Shown here piece after piece: positions 29,001 to 38,187 of a stretch of 64,000 nucleotides of DNA (the stretch's first letter is position 1; the number at the start of each line of letters is the position of its first letter). The stretch is from an uncultured Bacteroidales bacterium (lineage in GTDB: Bacteria > Bacteroidota > Bacteroidia > Bacteroidales > P3): assembly GCA_947168665.1 (NCBI GenBank), contig CAMVMX010000006.1, positions 62,001 to 126,000 of the forward strand, given 5' to 3'. Below the pieces are notes generated by a model. It was given only the letters and a program-made list of their open reading frames with translations. It did not search any database and was not told where the DNA came from. A program made the translations under genes and the position numbers.

Positions 29001-32000
29001 GTATGACATAGAGGTTCCAGTCGTCGGAGTTGGAGATTGTGATGGTGTCGATGGCCTGGAAGGTAGCGACGGAAGAGGGGTTGCTTATGATGCCGATAGC
29101 AATGGTGGGGTCGTCGTTGTAGGTGTAGGAGCTGCGTTTGGCCCAGAAGGAGAGTTGCAGGGTGTCCAGGTTGATGGATGCAGTGTCAATTTCGGGCAGG
29201 GCTATGAGGGGGAATGACTGGTCATAACTGTTGCAGTACCAATTGATGCCATAGCTGCCGTTATGTGGGTAGGCATCGGCGATGTAGACGCTTTGGTAGC
29301 TGGCGGTGGAGTTGGCGCGTGTCCAGCAGGGATAGAAGTTGGAGGACATGTCAGAGGCCCATGACGAGGGAATGTCTTCGAAACTGGTGGTGTAGGGCAG
29401 GGTGTCGATGGTGAGGCAGTTGGTCCGGAAGGTGTAGAGGAGAGACCAGTTGGCGGTGTCGCCATAGCAGATGGTGGCCACATAGACATCGTAAGCGGTG
29501 TTGGGCGTCAGGCCGGTGAGGGTGACATGATGGTCGTTGAATACGGATACTGTGTTGCCGGAGCCGTGGCTGAAGCCGGTGGGACCATATTCGACTACAT
29601 ATTCAGTGGCATCGGTGCTGTCCCAGACGATGTCAGCGGAATAGGGGCCAACGGCGTTGGTGGTAACATGGGTGGCGGGAGAGCAGGAACGGATAATGTT
29701 GACTTCGATATCATCAATGTAGACGGAGCCGGACATGTTGTCGGTCATGGCAATGGCAATATGTTTTGCGGTACCCATATAGTTGCTGAATGAGATACGG
29801 TAAGCCTGCCATTCGTTGGGCACGGAGGGTTCGAGGGTGCTCAGCGAGGTGAAGGTGCTGAAGTTTGCGGGGTCAGTCATTACACCCACAGAGAATGACG
29901 GCGTCGAATAGGTGGAGTTGTTGAAGGCCCAGAGGGTGAGTTCGAGCTGGTTGGTGACGGCGTCGAACACTGGGAGTACTGCATAGGTGTGGTCGCTGCT
30001 GGTGGAATAGAGGTAGAGGGAGTTGTTGCCGCTATGGCTATAGCTTGTTGTGGAGTAGGGGTAATAGGTGTTGTAGGGGTTGGAGGTGTTCTTGTACCAG
30101 CAGGAGGGCATGGTGGTTTCGGTCGAGGAGGGGAAGTCCTCGAAGCCATAGGTGAATGGGAGTGGGGTGGTGTTGCAGAGGGTGCTGTAGGCGATTTCGT
30201 TTGTCATGTTGGTGTCGGAGCAGAGGGAGGTGACGCGGAAGTGGTAGCGAGTGTCGGGGGTGAGGTCGGAGAAGTGATAGGAGTTGTTGTTCACGATGCC
30301 AACGGTGGTCCAAAGGGAGGTGTCGGCAGGGCGGTAGGCAAGTTCCCAGGAGGTCTCTTGGAATCCGGGCATCCAGGATAGGTAGATGTCGGTTGAGGTG
30401 GCGGAATCGACCACAGGAGTGGGGGATGCACAGGAGGAATTCTGAGAGCATCCGGCCACATAGAAGCGCATGTCGTTGCGGTAGCTGGCTGGAGAGCCGG
30501 TGGCAGTGGTAATGTTAACGGGGTTGCTATAACTGGAGATATAGCGTGAGCGCCCCACTATGGAGTGGGAGTGGAAGTAGTTGTTGTAGTTGTAAGAAGC
30601 AGAGTTGTCGACGACGGCAACAATCAGATTGTGGTTGCCATCGTAGTGGAACGGGGCGATGAAGTCGAGTCGGTTCCATCCGGGCTGAAAGTAGAAGGGC
30701 CCTTGGTAAACCATTTGGAAGGAGGTGGAGTCGAAGGGGACGTAGGCAGAGGCGATAGAGGAGACGGTGGTTTGAGCCAGATAGATGGTGCAGTTGCTTT
30801 TGGTGGAGTCGGGGTTGGAGCCGGCAAAGTTGAACCCGATGCCTTCGATGATGGCATTGGTCTGCAACTCCTCGCTGAGAATAAGCTGCTGGGTGTAGGA
30901 GTAGTTGCTGTAGTTGTAGGTGGGCAGGTAGTTGGTTGTCTGCGGGGTGGAGCCGGTAATGAAGAGGGAGTCGGATGTCGTGGTGTCGAAGGTGAGGCAG
31001 GGCAGCGGTGCGGTGGTGAAGGTGGTGCTGTCCCAGTTGCCGTATTCGTTGTTGTCGCAGAGGATTCTCACTTTGGCAAGGTAAGTGGTGCTGGGGAGGA
31101 GTCCCGTGACGATGCTTGATGTAGCGGTGGAAGTGGTTTGGGTGGCTAAGGCACCGGTGTTGTCATGGCATTCTATTTCATATTGGGATGGAGTACCCAG
31201 ATTGGAGCCGGACACTTGCCAAGAAAGGTGGACGGACGAGGGAGCCACACGGGTGGGAGTGATGCCATCGACAAAGGGGCACTGGGGGGCACTGATGCAG
31301 TTGATGTTGATTTGGAAGCCTGCATAGCTGCCTGCATAGGTGCCGGCATTGAACATGATGGTGACAGGGCCGACTGTGGAGCGGATGTTGGAGAAGGTTT
31401 GGTTGTTGGCGGAGGATGCCCAAAGTACAGTGCCTTCGGTGCCGACACCGTCGAAGATGCGGAGGCGTGCGTAGTAGTTGTATATGTCGGTGGTGCCGGA
31501 GAGGCTGATTAATGAATCTTCGCTGGAGGGGTAGATGACAAGGGTGAAGTTGTCATAGGCAGAATAGGAGTTGTCGGGGCCGCCATTGTCGAAGACAGTG
31601 GTATTGCAGGCGTAGATGGTGTCGCTGCCGCTGTAGTCCATGATGTAGCTGCCAGGGGTGAAGGTGACAGGCCCCACCCAGTTGCTGGACTCGCCGCCAC
31701 AGGCAGAACGCAGATAGGCATAATAAGTGGTGCCGCTGACGAGGTCGCTGAGGGTGGCGGTGGTGTCGTAGACGCTGACGGGGACTAAATCATTGGAGTC
31801 GGGGTTGAAATTGGCGGTGTCGAACAGTATATCCCATTGGAAGCCTTGGGGGTCGTGCCACTTGAGGGTGGCAGAGGTGGCCAACGGGGAGGTGGCGGTG
31901 AATTGCGTGGGGGCAGCGCAGCTGGAGGCGAGCGAGACGAGTATGTCGTCAAGCATCAGGGTGTAGTTGGATGCTGCGGTGACGCGCAGTGCAATGCGGG

Positions 32001-33282
32001 TACCAGTGCCTTCATAGTTGTCGAAAAGGACGGTGTAGGGCTGGTAGGCACGCGCCCACTGGTTGTTGGAGCCAGGGGTGAGGGCTATGGTGTCGACAGG
32101 AACGAAGAGGGTGTCTTCCATGACGCCTACTTCGAGAGTGAGGTTGTTGTTCATCACGGCGGCGTAGAAGGAGAGCTGCAGGGTGTTGATGGCATCCATT
32201 TCGGGTAGGGCTGCAATCTCGGTTTCGCCGGTTGTGCTTTCGAATTCATAATAGACATTGCTGTTGTGGGCATTGGCCGAGTAGTTGTAGGCTGAGGGGA
32301 AGGTGCCGGCTCCGCTGCTGCCTTGCGCAATGGACAGCCAACATAGAGGTATATCGCCAGTGTTCAACCCTTCAAACGATTGGGAGTATGGAACATCGGT
32401 GTAGCCAGAGCAATGAGTTCGGAATGTGGTGCTCACCCAGCTGCTGGTGGAGGAGGCTTCGCAGCTGGACCGGACATAGACATAATAAAGGGTGTTTGGG
32501 GTGAGTCCGGTGGCAGTGTAGGAAGGAGTGGATGCGGTAACAGTGTAGGCCGCGGCTGTATTGGGATTGGCGATGGCCGAATCGGATATGAGGAGTTCCC
32601 ACTCGGCGGCAGAACCGTTTTCAATCCATGAGATGGTGGCTTGCGAACTTGATATATTGCTTGCAGTCACTTGGAGTGGGGGTGCGCAGTAGATGGAATA
32701 GGAATTGATGCTCAGGCGGATGTTGGGTAGAAAATAGGTGTTGGAGAGGGAGGGCATATCGCTTAAGGAGTATTGCGAATAGTCGCTTTGGGCGTAGCAG
32801 CATTGATAGTTGGGGTATTCGGAGCCGACGAAGTAGGTATAGTTGGATGTGTAGCTCCCGGTTCCATCAATGACGCAGATGGCCAAAGAGCCTGTGTTCT
32901 GGTAGGAGAAGCTGCTGTCGAGAGCAATATTTACCCATCCGGGGGCAAGGCTCACATTGCCGTGGAACACCTGCCGAAAACTGGAGCTTGGCACGGGTGA
33001 GGTGAGGTCGGTTTGGTTCACTTCGGCCATGTAGATGGTCCAGGTGCGGGAGGTGGAGTTTTCGTCCACGTTGAAAGCGATGGTGTCGATGGTGCCATCG
33101 ATTCCAATTTGGTTGGCGGTGTAGAGCATCTGGGAAATAGAGTAGTTGTAGTAAGCGTAGGCAGGGGCGTTAGGGCTTGTGGCAGATCCTTCACCGATGG
33201 GGATAATGTAATGGTTTTGGGCGTTGGAGACCATTGGCAATAGTAATATTGCCAACAGAAACGGAATTAGGCGTTTTCTCAT
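26026..33282 (-). CDS. Giant T9SS-secreted protein with fibronectin, CUB-like and MAM-like domains
   Basis: The protein has 2418 residues. The signal peptide ends near VSNA-QNHY. It is built from repeated modules: an N-terminal sandwich module marked by YNYSYSQ/YSYTQ and GWxxIxLDxxFxYxG, which appears three times (about residues 25-200, 850-1030 and 1815-1990); about ten fibronectin type III domains with LTPxTxYxxxVRxxC ends; three MAM-like carbohydrate-binding-type segments beginning with SFE (each with xLDDIxV); and two CUB-like segments (FDNGGPDNSYS and FDNGGPTQSYS). The C-terminus (CTIFPNPTSYATTINV, ending KKLIVK) is a T9SS type A sorting domain. No catalytic residues stand out, so an adhesive or substrate-binding surface role is likely. 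No TAnnTTTG element was found just upstream. Confidence 0.92.
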   Translation of the reverse strand: MRKRLIPFLLAILLLPMVSNAQNHYIIPIGEGSATSPNAPAYAYYNYSISQMLYTANQIGIDGTIDTIAFNVDENSTSRTWTIYMAEVNQTDLTSPVPSSSFRQVFHGNVSLAPGWVNIALDSSFSYQNTGSLAICVIDGTGSYTSNYTYFVGSEYPNYQCCYAQSDYSQYSLSDMPSLSNTYFLPNIRLSINSYSIYCAPPLQVTASNISSSQATISWIENGSAAEWELLISDSAIANPNTAAAYTVTASTPSYTATGLTPNTLYYVYVRSSCEASSTSSWVSTTFRTHCSGYTDVPYSQSFEGLNTGDIPLCWLSIAQGSSGAGTFPSAYNYSANAHNSNVYYEFESTTGETEIAALPEMDAINTLQLSFYAAVMNNNLTLEVGVMEDTLFVPVDTIALTPGSNNQWARAYQPYTVLFDNYEGTGTRIALRVTAASNYTLMLDDILVSLASSCAAPTQFTATSPLATSATLKWHDPQGFQWDILFDTANFNPDSNDLVPVSVYDTTATLSDLVSGTTYYAYLRSACGGESSNWVGPVTFTPGSYIMDYSGSDTIYACNTTVFDNGGPDNSYSAYDNFTLVIYPSSEDSLISLSGTTDIYNYYARLRIFDGVGTEGTVLWASSANNQTFSNIRSTVGPVTIMFNAGTYAGSYAGFQININCISAPQCPFVDGITPTRVAPSSVHLSWQVSGSNLGTPSQYEIECHDNTGALATQTTSTATSSIVTGLLPSTTYLAKVRILCDNNEYGNWDSTTFTTAPLPCLTFDTTTSDSLFITGSTPQTTNYLPTYNYSNYSYTQQLILSEELQTNAIIEGIGFNFAGSNPDSTKSNCTIYLAQTTVSSIASAYVPFDSTSFQMVYQGPFYFQPGWNRLDFIAPFHYDGNHNLIVAVVDNSASYNYNNYFHSHSIVGRSRYISSYSNPVNITTATGSPASYRNDMRFYVAGCSQNSSCASPTPVVDSATSTDIYLSWMPGFQETSWELAYRPADTSLWTTVGIVNNNSYHFSDLTPDTRYHFRVTSLCSDTNMTNEIAYSTLCNTTPLPFTYGFEDFPSSTETTMPSCWYKNTSNPYNTYYPYSTTSYSHSGNNSLYLYSTSSDHTYAVLPVFDAVTNQLELTLWAFNNSTYSTPSFSVGVMTDPANFSTFTSLSTLEPSVPNEWQAYRISFSNYMGTAKHIAIAMTDNMSGSVYIDDIEVNIIRSCSPATHVTTNAVGPYSADIVWDSTDATEYVVEYGPTGFSHGSGNTVSVFNDHHVTLTGLTPNTAYDVYVATICYGDTANWSLLYTFRTNCLTIDTLPYTTSFEDIPSSWASDMSSNFYPCWTRANSTASYQSVYIADAYPHNGSYGINWYCNSYDQSFPLIALPEIDTASINLDTLQLSFWAKRSSYTYNDDPTIAIGIISNPSSVATFQAIDTITISNSDDWNLYVIPLTGHTYSGNHIALQSIPTSGNWTAYLDDITIEPAASCPFVGNLNATASSNTSALLTWSERGTASQYEVAFDTSATATPTSSLTVYDTTANVTGLTTLTRYYFWVRAVCSENEYSEWVGPVLAIPGSHYMVPNQTDTLYMCGGLIFDNGGPTQSYSQSQDSYIILMPDSADLLVSVSGMSQTEGSYHYFTIYDGIGTAGRELYSDYDSHDTNYFSSITSSNGPLTLYLHSDSYYSPEYFGFEVHVNCISTYCRITDVALDNSVAPSANALALTWHGNGASSYQIEYGPRGFAQGTGTLLSTTSNSTVITGLNPATYYDVYIRSLCGEGDTGIWSNATFMTALCDNASIAYSYDSTMLPTTTESAPIGYSYYNYSYTQTIIDSAHLAGLSGPITAFTFSPTSPDGGNQYNNITLYMANIAESNLNDGFLLPDSNHTFVKVLDSVNLSYTSSNIQIVNLDTSFTWDGHSNILLAAKRDNGSYTSGSQFAAHTTTSGVTRYSDSDNSPYDINNPSATTSYHYGVSNLVPDIQLISCFFDPCPAPSITSLTHDYESATITWNGTGSNYQVNIKEASATSWPTPDITVAGNSYTFTALQPSTSYTVRVRQDCSADSLGYSDWTIDGLVTDSLNCLFPTDLAITDITNNAATFDWTPAGIETMWEIHIWHTSGLDSIYTLSSHPATLGGFVAGLTYNVSIRSLCGSAHNIVGDWSPTTTFATATCPNVTGLSVDNVTANSVTLTWTPDPMALSWIIEYGYIGFDQGSGTTATSTTPTITISSLECETDYEFYVRAVCGTDWNSENYQQVQVTTSDCSESCNAPTGLTTTVTANSVAVSWTPSEGNTSFEVEYGIHGFTHGSGTVVSASEPSATINGLDYNTQYDLYVRALCGTDNYSPWSNVSTFTTQPLGINPADTPVCTIFPNPTSYATTINVSGINGQVKIDVIDMNGHTVTSETLECASDCTKTLHVDHLAQGAYFVRITGQQFNMVKKLIVK

Positions 33283-33521
33283 AGGGATGTTGTGTTTTTG
33301 TTGTTTTACTTTGTGTCAATTAATTTAGGTGCGCCAAACCGGCTATTCATAACACGGAGTTTCTAATAGAATTGAAAATAATGTGCAGCCTTGGCATATG
33401 CCCTCTCTGGCTGAATGAATTGTGGAGACGGAAACTTGCTGGGAATAGGAAAAAGCCAGAAGTCTGGCAGCGAGAAGGAAAGGGTGTAAGTGTGCAGGTG
33501 TGGGGGAGGTGAGGACGTGGT

Positions 33522-34001
33522 TTATTCGGTTTTCTTCAAGGATCGGCGCATCTTTTCGATGAGATAGTTGACGACCACGTCCGACTGGCGGTCGGTGGTG
33601 CAGCAGAATATGTATAGGGTGCGGGTTAGGTAGGATACCCCAACATAGCATGATTGGCTGTGGTCTATCTGTTCGTTGACTATGGGGGCTGGTTGTGTGG
33701 GGTCTTGACGGTTCCGTTGAGTGAACATGGCTACGTCCCACCCCTCGTCCATTTGAAGCTGTTGCTCTTTAGTGGGAGTGGCCAGGTTGAATTCTTGACA
33801 TATCCATTGCCAGCCCGTCTCATCAATGGCTTCGAGCAAGGTGACATCGGCCGTGATGCCGGAGTCGAGGGTGAAGTTGGTGACGCTGGCCACACGGATG
33901 TCGGTGCGAGAAGCGTAGCGGTTGTATAGGTCTGTTTGTGCGGCAAGCGTCCCGCATAGTATCATCAGGCAGGTCCAAAGGAGTGTTCGGTTTGGTTTCA
34001 T
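33522..34001 (-). CDS. Secreted protein of the ECF sigma operon
   Basis: The protein has 159 residues with a signal peptide ending near LAAQ (MILCGTLAAQT). The remainder is a mixed alpha/beta domain with a hydrophobic strand pair (CYVGVSYLTRTLYIFCC) and a basic C-terminus. Similar small secreted proteins (for example the DUF4252 type) often follow sigma/anti-sigma pairs in Bacteroidota, but I cannot confirm that family. It starts 9 bases after the anti-sigma gene, so it is probably part of the regulon it reports on. Confidence 0.7.
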   Translation of the reverse strand: MKPNRTLLWTCLMILCGTLAAQTDLYNRYASRTDIRVASVTNFTLDSGITADVTLLEAIDETGWQWICQEFNLATPTKEQQLQMDEGWDVAMFTQRNRQDPTQPAPIVNEQIDHSQSCYVGVSYLTRTLYIFCCTTDRQSDVVVNYLIEKMRRSLKKTE

Positions 34002-34010
34002 GGCTGGTGT

Positions 34011-34565
34011 TTAGGCTTTGAGGAAGTTCCAGATGTCGTTGATTACCGAGTCTGGCGAACACTGTGTGTTGCATGCAACCACCGGGTCGGCAACTGCCGT
34101 GGGTTCAATGCTGTTGGCAAGGGTTGTGGCTGATGGGTTGTCGCAAGTCGTTGTTGTCGGTTGTGGGACGGATGCCTTTTGGGGAGCAGTGGTAGCCGTG
34201 GCCGGGGAGCAAGTTTCTTGCCGGGGGGTAACAGTGGTCTGTTGTGGTGTTTCAGAAACAGGCAGAGGTGTGGGAACGGCCTCAGCCGGAGGCTTGACGG
34301 CAGGGACCTCGGCTTTGGCAATAAGTGGGTCAGAGCCAGAGACTGGAGTCTCGATGTTGAAGAAAGAGAAATACACTCCGACCACAATGGCTATGGCGGA
34401 GATGGTTGAGGCAATGGCCGACCTCCTGCGGCGGACGTCGCGTGCCTGTGCTGTGGCGGCAGTTACTATCTCGTCGCGGCGGGTAAGCTGGTCTAACTCG
34501 CCCTGCTCCTCTGGTGTTATTGTTCCTTCGGCGTAGCGCTGAAGGAGGTTCTCTAACTTTTTCAT
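34011..34565 (-). CDS. Putative anti-sigma factor, single-pass membrane protein
   Basis: The protein has 184 residues. A short acidic N-terminal helix pair (YAEGTITPEEQGELDQL) resembles the sigma-binding end of Bacteroidota anti-sigma factors. One membrane helix follows at about residues 50-70 (AIASTISAIAIVVGVYFSFF), then a Pro/Thr-rich periplasmic tail of about 100 residues with no clear fold. The start codon lies 6 bases after the sigma gene stop, which supports co-translation as a sigma/anti-sigma pair. Confidence 0.75.
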   Translation of the reverse strand: MKKLENLLQRYAEGTITPEEQGELDQLTRRDEIVTAATAQARDVRRRRSAIASTISAIAIVVGVYFSFFNIETPVSGSDPLIAKAEVPAVKPPAEAVPTPLPVSETPQQTTVTPRQETCSPATATTAPQKASVPQPTTTTCDNPSATTLANSIEPTAVADPVVACNTQCSPDSVINDIWNFLKA

Positions 34566-34571
34566 ATCGTT

Positions 34572-35072
34572 TTATTTTTTATCATCCGAAAGGTTGTTCC
34601 AATCGTTTGTCGTATTTTCATGCTCTTTCATCAATTTCTTAAGTCTTACGTGCCCTTTGTGGAAAAGTTTCTTGACTGTGGGCATGGGTGTGTTGGTTAT
34701 TTCGGCTATCTTGTGGCGCGAGTAGCCTTGTTCGTAGTAGAGGTCGAAGATGACCCGTATTCGTTCAGGCAGCGAATTCTTATAGTTCCACAACACCTGC
34801 ATGCGCTCTTCGTCCAGTCCGCCACTGTCGGGTATTTCTGGAAGTTGTTCAACAAGTACATAGTGCTCTCTTTTCAGCAGTTTGATGCAGTTGTTTTTCA
34901 ACACTCTCGTGCAGTAGTTTATCGGATTGACCACGAAAGGGCTTGTCATGGTCTCAACCAACGCGTCCTGCACTACGTCCTCTACATCCGCCTTGTTGTG
35001 CAAAATAGAGAAAGCTATCCGGTAGAAATCCAGATAATGGTCAGCCAACATCTGTTTGTCACTTTCGCGCAT
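34572..35072 (-). CDS. ECF RNA polymerase sigma factor
   Basis: This 166-residue ECF-type sigma-70 has region 2 (YLDFYRIAFSILHNKADVEDVVQDAL), which contacts core polymerase and the -10 element, and region 4 (GYSRHKIAEITNTPMPTVKKL), the helix-turn-helix for the -35 element. The middle is short, as usual for ECF factors. It is first of a three-gene operon with an anti-sigma and a secreted protein. The target promoters are not visible from here. Confidence 0.92.
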   Translation of the reverse strand: MRESDKQMLADHYLDFYRIAFSILHNKADVEDVVQDALVETMTSPFVVNPINYCTRVLKNNCIKLLKREHYVLVEQLPEIPDSGGLDEERMQVLWNYKNSLPERIRVIFDLYYEQGYSRHKIAEITNTPMPTVKKLFHKGHVRLKKLMKEHENTTNDWNNLSDDKK

Positions 35073-35142
35073 AGTAGAGTTTGCAGTGTTTTCTCTATAA
35101 GAGTGCTTGCCCCCGATTTGGTTACCCCTCCGATGCTGTTAT

Positions 35143-35595
35143 TTAACATCTTTTATGATACCGGGGCAGCTCGGGGATTTCTATCAGCTTTTTCCCGTTG
35201 AAGTCCACTCGGCAATAGATATGTTTAGCTCCATTGGTGAGACACAGAAATGGTACTTGGAGAACAAGGTTATAGCGGCATGCCTGGTCCACCACCTTTT
35301 GTGTCAGGGCTACGGTTTCCCGTTTGCATTCCACGATGATGAGGGGTTTCACATCGTGGTCGTAGACGACGATGTCGCACCGGCGGCTCATGCCGTTGAG
35401 CGTGATGGCCCCCTCCACCTGCATCAGCTCCAAGGGATAGAGGAGCTCCGTGTGCAGATAGTGGATGAAGTGTTGCCGGACCCATTCTTCGGGAGTCAGT
35501 GCAACATAGCGGTTACGGACTATGTCAAAGATCTCTCTGTGCCCGTCAGTTTCGCGTAGTTTAATAGACAATTTCTGATCCGCTGTCCTCGTCAT
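35143..35595 (-). CDS. HsdR N-terminal-domain-like nuclease-fold protein, stand-alone
   Basis: The protein has 150 residues. It has the HSDR_N-type core found at the start of type I restriction HsdR subunits: YVALTPEEWVRQHFIHYL, then RCDIVVYD and IIVECKRE. The D and E-x-K fit a PD-(D/E)XK nuclease site. No helicase or methylase is nearby, so it is not an active type I system. Such small stand-alone proteins are widespread in Bacteroidota with unknown function. Its start overlaps the end of the outer-membrane protein gene by 35 bases, so it is probably co-transcribed with that gene. Confidence 0.8.
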   Translation of the reverse strand: MTRTADQKLSIKLRETDGHREIFDIVRNRYVALTPEEWVRQHFIHYLHTELLYPLELMQVEGAITLNGMSRRCDIVVYDHDVKPLIIVECKRETVALTQKVVDQACRYNLVLQVPFLCLTNGAKHIYCRVDFNGKKLIEIPELPRYHKRC

Positions 35596-38128
35596 CTTCC
35601 ACCTGCTGTTTCTGTTTGAGTCCGTTGTTTATCTTGTAGGAGAAGCCTATGGTGATGGTGGGCGAAATGCGGCGTGAGCGCACTTCACGGTTCAGCTGTT
35701 CGGTATAGGTGGTGTGTCCCCATCCACCTGTTGAGAAGATATCGCCCACGCGGATGTTGATGGTGCCGCGCTTTTGGAGCACGTCCTTCTTGACGGCGAG
35801 GTCAAACCAGTAGGAGGAGAACATGGTGGTTTGGAGGTCGAGCCAGGGGGCAAAATACTGGCCGGAGAACTGGATTGTCCAGTCTTTGGGCAGGGTCATA
35901 AAGGAAGTGAATTTCCCACTGGCCTGTGTGGCTTCCTGGCTCTTATTGTCAAGGAGTTGTGTGCCTTGAATGGTGCTGTGGTAGACGTTGAGGCTGAGAT
36001 TGAGCTTCCACCATTTGAACACTTGCCAGTCGATGATGAATTCAAGTCCGTAGTTGAAGCCTTTGTCCAGGTTTTGCCATGTGCTGGCCCAATAGCCGTC
36101 GTACTGGGGGTTATAGGGCATCCACCAGGAATAACGCTCGCGTGAGACAGAGTCCCACACATAGCCGTAACGGGTCATCATGTTGTTGGTTTGGCGGTAA
36201 TAGGCGCTGGTATAGATGTTCCATTTGTCGAGGCCGAGGTTGTACGACAGCTCGAAAGCATTGGTGAATTCTGGGTCAAGGTTCGGGTTGCCAAATGACA
36301 TCTCCTGCCCTTCGCGTACATCGAGGTAAGGGTTGAGGTCCCACATGCGAGGACGGCGTACGCGGCGGCTGTAGCTGATCTGCATGCTGTTCTGCTGGTT
36401 GATTTCGTAGGAGAGGTGCAGTGTGGGATAAGGTTCCCAATAGCTCTTGTGCACAGGCTCCGTGTTGGGGTGGTTGATGTCTCTGCCATGGAGGTAGGAA
36501 TATTCCACACGCAGACCGCCCTGGGCCGACAGTTTGTCGGTGAATTTGCCGCCCACCGTGGCGTACAGGCCGTGGGTCTGTTGGGTATAGTCGAAGTGGG
36601 TGGAGGATACTGAGTCGAAGTAGCGGTAGGGCAGGTGAGAGGTGGCGTCGTATTCCGTGCGGTAGTACTGGGCGTTTTGGTTAGGCCAGTCAAGGCGGCC
36701 CTCATAGCCGGTTTCCAGTTTCCATACCTCGGCAAAAGGATGCACATAGTTCACCTTCAGGTTCAGGGCCTGGTGGCGGTTGCGGGTTTCGGTTTCGCGC
36801 AGATAGTAATGGTCCCACATGGGGTTGCCGAATAGTTCGGGACCGCTGTACATAGTGTCGTGATACAGTTGCTCCTGCCGTCCGTTGCCTGCAACCCTAC
36901 GCATGGAGAATGTGGCGTCGGCGGTAAGCTCGCGGTCTTTCTCGTCGAACTTTTTGATATAGCTGAGGTTGAAGACGTGGTTGATATTGCGGTTGATGTT
37001 AGTGTCGGTCTGTGTGTAGTCCAGCATGTGGTCGAACAGCAGGTCGGTCGAGAATATCTGACTGGTGCGTTTGCGGTTGCCTCCTCGCAGTTGGTAAGAG
37101 AAAAGCAGGCTGTTTTTGTTGTCGAAATAGTATTCGCCGCCCACTTTCATGCTCCCCATATAATTGTTGCGGAGGCTGTACTGGTCTATCGTGTCGTGCG
37201 ACCAGGCATTGCCTCCTCTCAGCCTCTCGATATTACTGTGGCCGTGGCTTCCACGGCTCCGCATACCGCCGTCGAGGGTGAAGAAGAGGTTATATTTCTC
37301 TGTCGTATAGTTCAGGCTCAGGCTGCCCATGGTGGTGGGGATGATGCTGGGCAGGGGGTCGGGCACTATAAAGGGCAGCGGCCCACCTATGTTGAGGTTG
37401 GCCACGCCGTTCAGTCCCAAGGCTCCGGAGGTTTTCTCTTTGAGTTTGATATTGATAATGCCCGACATGCCTTCGGGGTCGTATTTGGCCGAGGGATTGG
37501 TGATTACCTCCACGCTCTCCACTGTGCTGGCGGGTATCTGCTCCAAGAGGGTTTCCAAGTCGTTTCCCATCATCTCGTAGGGTCGGCCGTTGATAAGTAC
37601 TTTCACGCTGGTCGAGCCCCGCAGCGACACGTTCCCATCATTGTCCACCGATACGCTGGGCACACTCTCCAGCACATCGGTGGCCGTTCCGCCACTGGTC
37701 ACCAGGTTCTTATCCACGTTCACCACCCGCTTGTCAAGCTGGTATTCCACCATCGTCCGCTCGGCAGTCACATGCACCTCATCCATCATCACTGCGCTGG
37801 GAGTGATCGAAATCTTTCCCAAATTGGCGCTATTGTTTTTTGCGCTCAGCACCACCTTGGAGGGGTGGAAATAAGTCTGGTAGCCCATAAAAGAGATTCT
37901 CACCAAGTAAGTGCCATAGTCGGCTTTTGTGGAGAACGTCCCGTTCTGTTCGGTCACCGTGCCAGTCACCAAAGCCGAATCCTTCACCTTCAGCACTGCC
38001 ACAGTGGCATACTCTATGGGCTGGCCAGTCTTGCTGTCGTAAACCCGTCCGCTAATCTTTCCCTGTGCCACCGCCGAGCAGACCATTCCAGCCATGCAGC
38101 ACACCCATATAATCAGTCTCTTTCGCAT
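35561..38128 (-). CDS. Outer-membrane beta-barrel protein with TonB-receptor-like plug
   Basis: The protein has 855 residues. A signal peptide (to about residue 21, SAVA-QG) is followed by a carboxypeptidase-regulatory-like domain (KISGRVYDSKTGQPIEYATV) and a plug-like domain (DVLESVPSVSVDNDGNVSL, then VKVLINGRPYEMM). A long beta-barrel makes up the rest. This is the outer-membrane beta-barrel (OMP_b-brl_3) family, related to TonB-dependent receptors. The ligand is unknown. No SusD-like partner lies next to it. Confidence 0.88.
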   Translation of the reverse strand: MRKRLIIWVCCMAGMVCSAVAQGKISGRVYDSKTGQPIEYATVAVLKVKDSALVTGTVTEQNGTFSTKADYGTYLVRISFMGYQTYFHPSKVVLSAKNNSANLGKISITPSAVMMDEVHVTAERTMVEYQLDKRVVNVDKNLVTSGGTATDVLESVPSVSVDNDGNVSLRGSTSVKVLINGRPYEMMGNDLETLLEQIPASTVESVEVITNPSAKYDPEGMSGIINIKLKEKTSGALGLNGVANLNIGGPLPFIVPDPLPSIIPTTMGSLSLNYTTEKYNLFFTLDGGMRSRGSHGHSNIERLRGGNAWSHDTIDQYSLRNNYMGSMKVGGEYYFDNKNSLLFSYQLRGGNRKRTSQIFSTDLLFDHMLDYTQTDTNINRNINHVFNLSYIKKFDEKDRELTADATFSMRRVAGNGRQEQLYHDTMYSGPELFGNPMWDHYYLRETETRNRHQALNLKVNYVHPFAEVWKLETGYEGRLDWPNQNAQYYRTEYDATSHLPYRYFDSVSSTHFDYTQQTHGLYATVGGKFTDKLSAQGGLRVEYSYLHGRDINHPNTEPVHKSYWEPYPTLHLSYEINQQNSMQISYSRRVRRPRMWDLNPYLDVREGQEMSFGNPNLDPEFTNAFELSYNLGLDKWNIYTSAYYRQTNNMMTRYGYVWDSVSRERYSWWMPYNPQYDGYWASTWQNLDKGFNYGLEFIIDWQVFKWWKLNLSLNVYHSTIQGTQLLDNKSQEATQASGKFTSFMTLPKDWTIQFSGQYFAPWLDLQTTMFSSYWFDLAVKKDVLQKRGTINIRVGDIFSTGGWGHTTYTEQLNREVRSRRISPTITIGFSYKINNGLKQKQQVEDDEDSGSEIVY

Positions 38129-38187
38129 AAAATCAATTGCTAATACTCGTCATTAATCAACCATTTGTATCCGTCCGCCATCCGGTG

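Noticed and set aside
35143-35595. Type I restriction-modification system
   Set aside because: Only the HsdR_N-like part exists; there is no helicase, HsdM or HsdS nearby.
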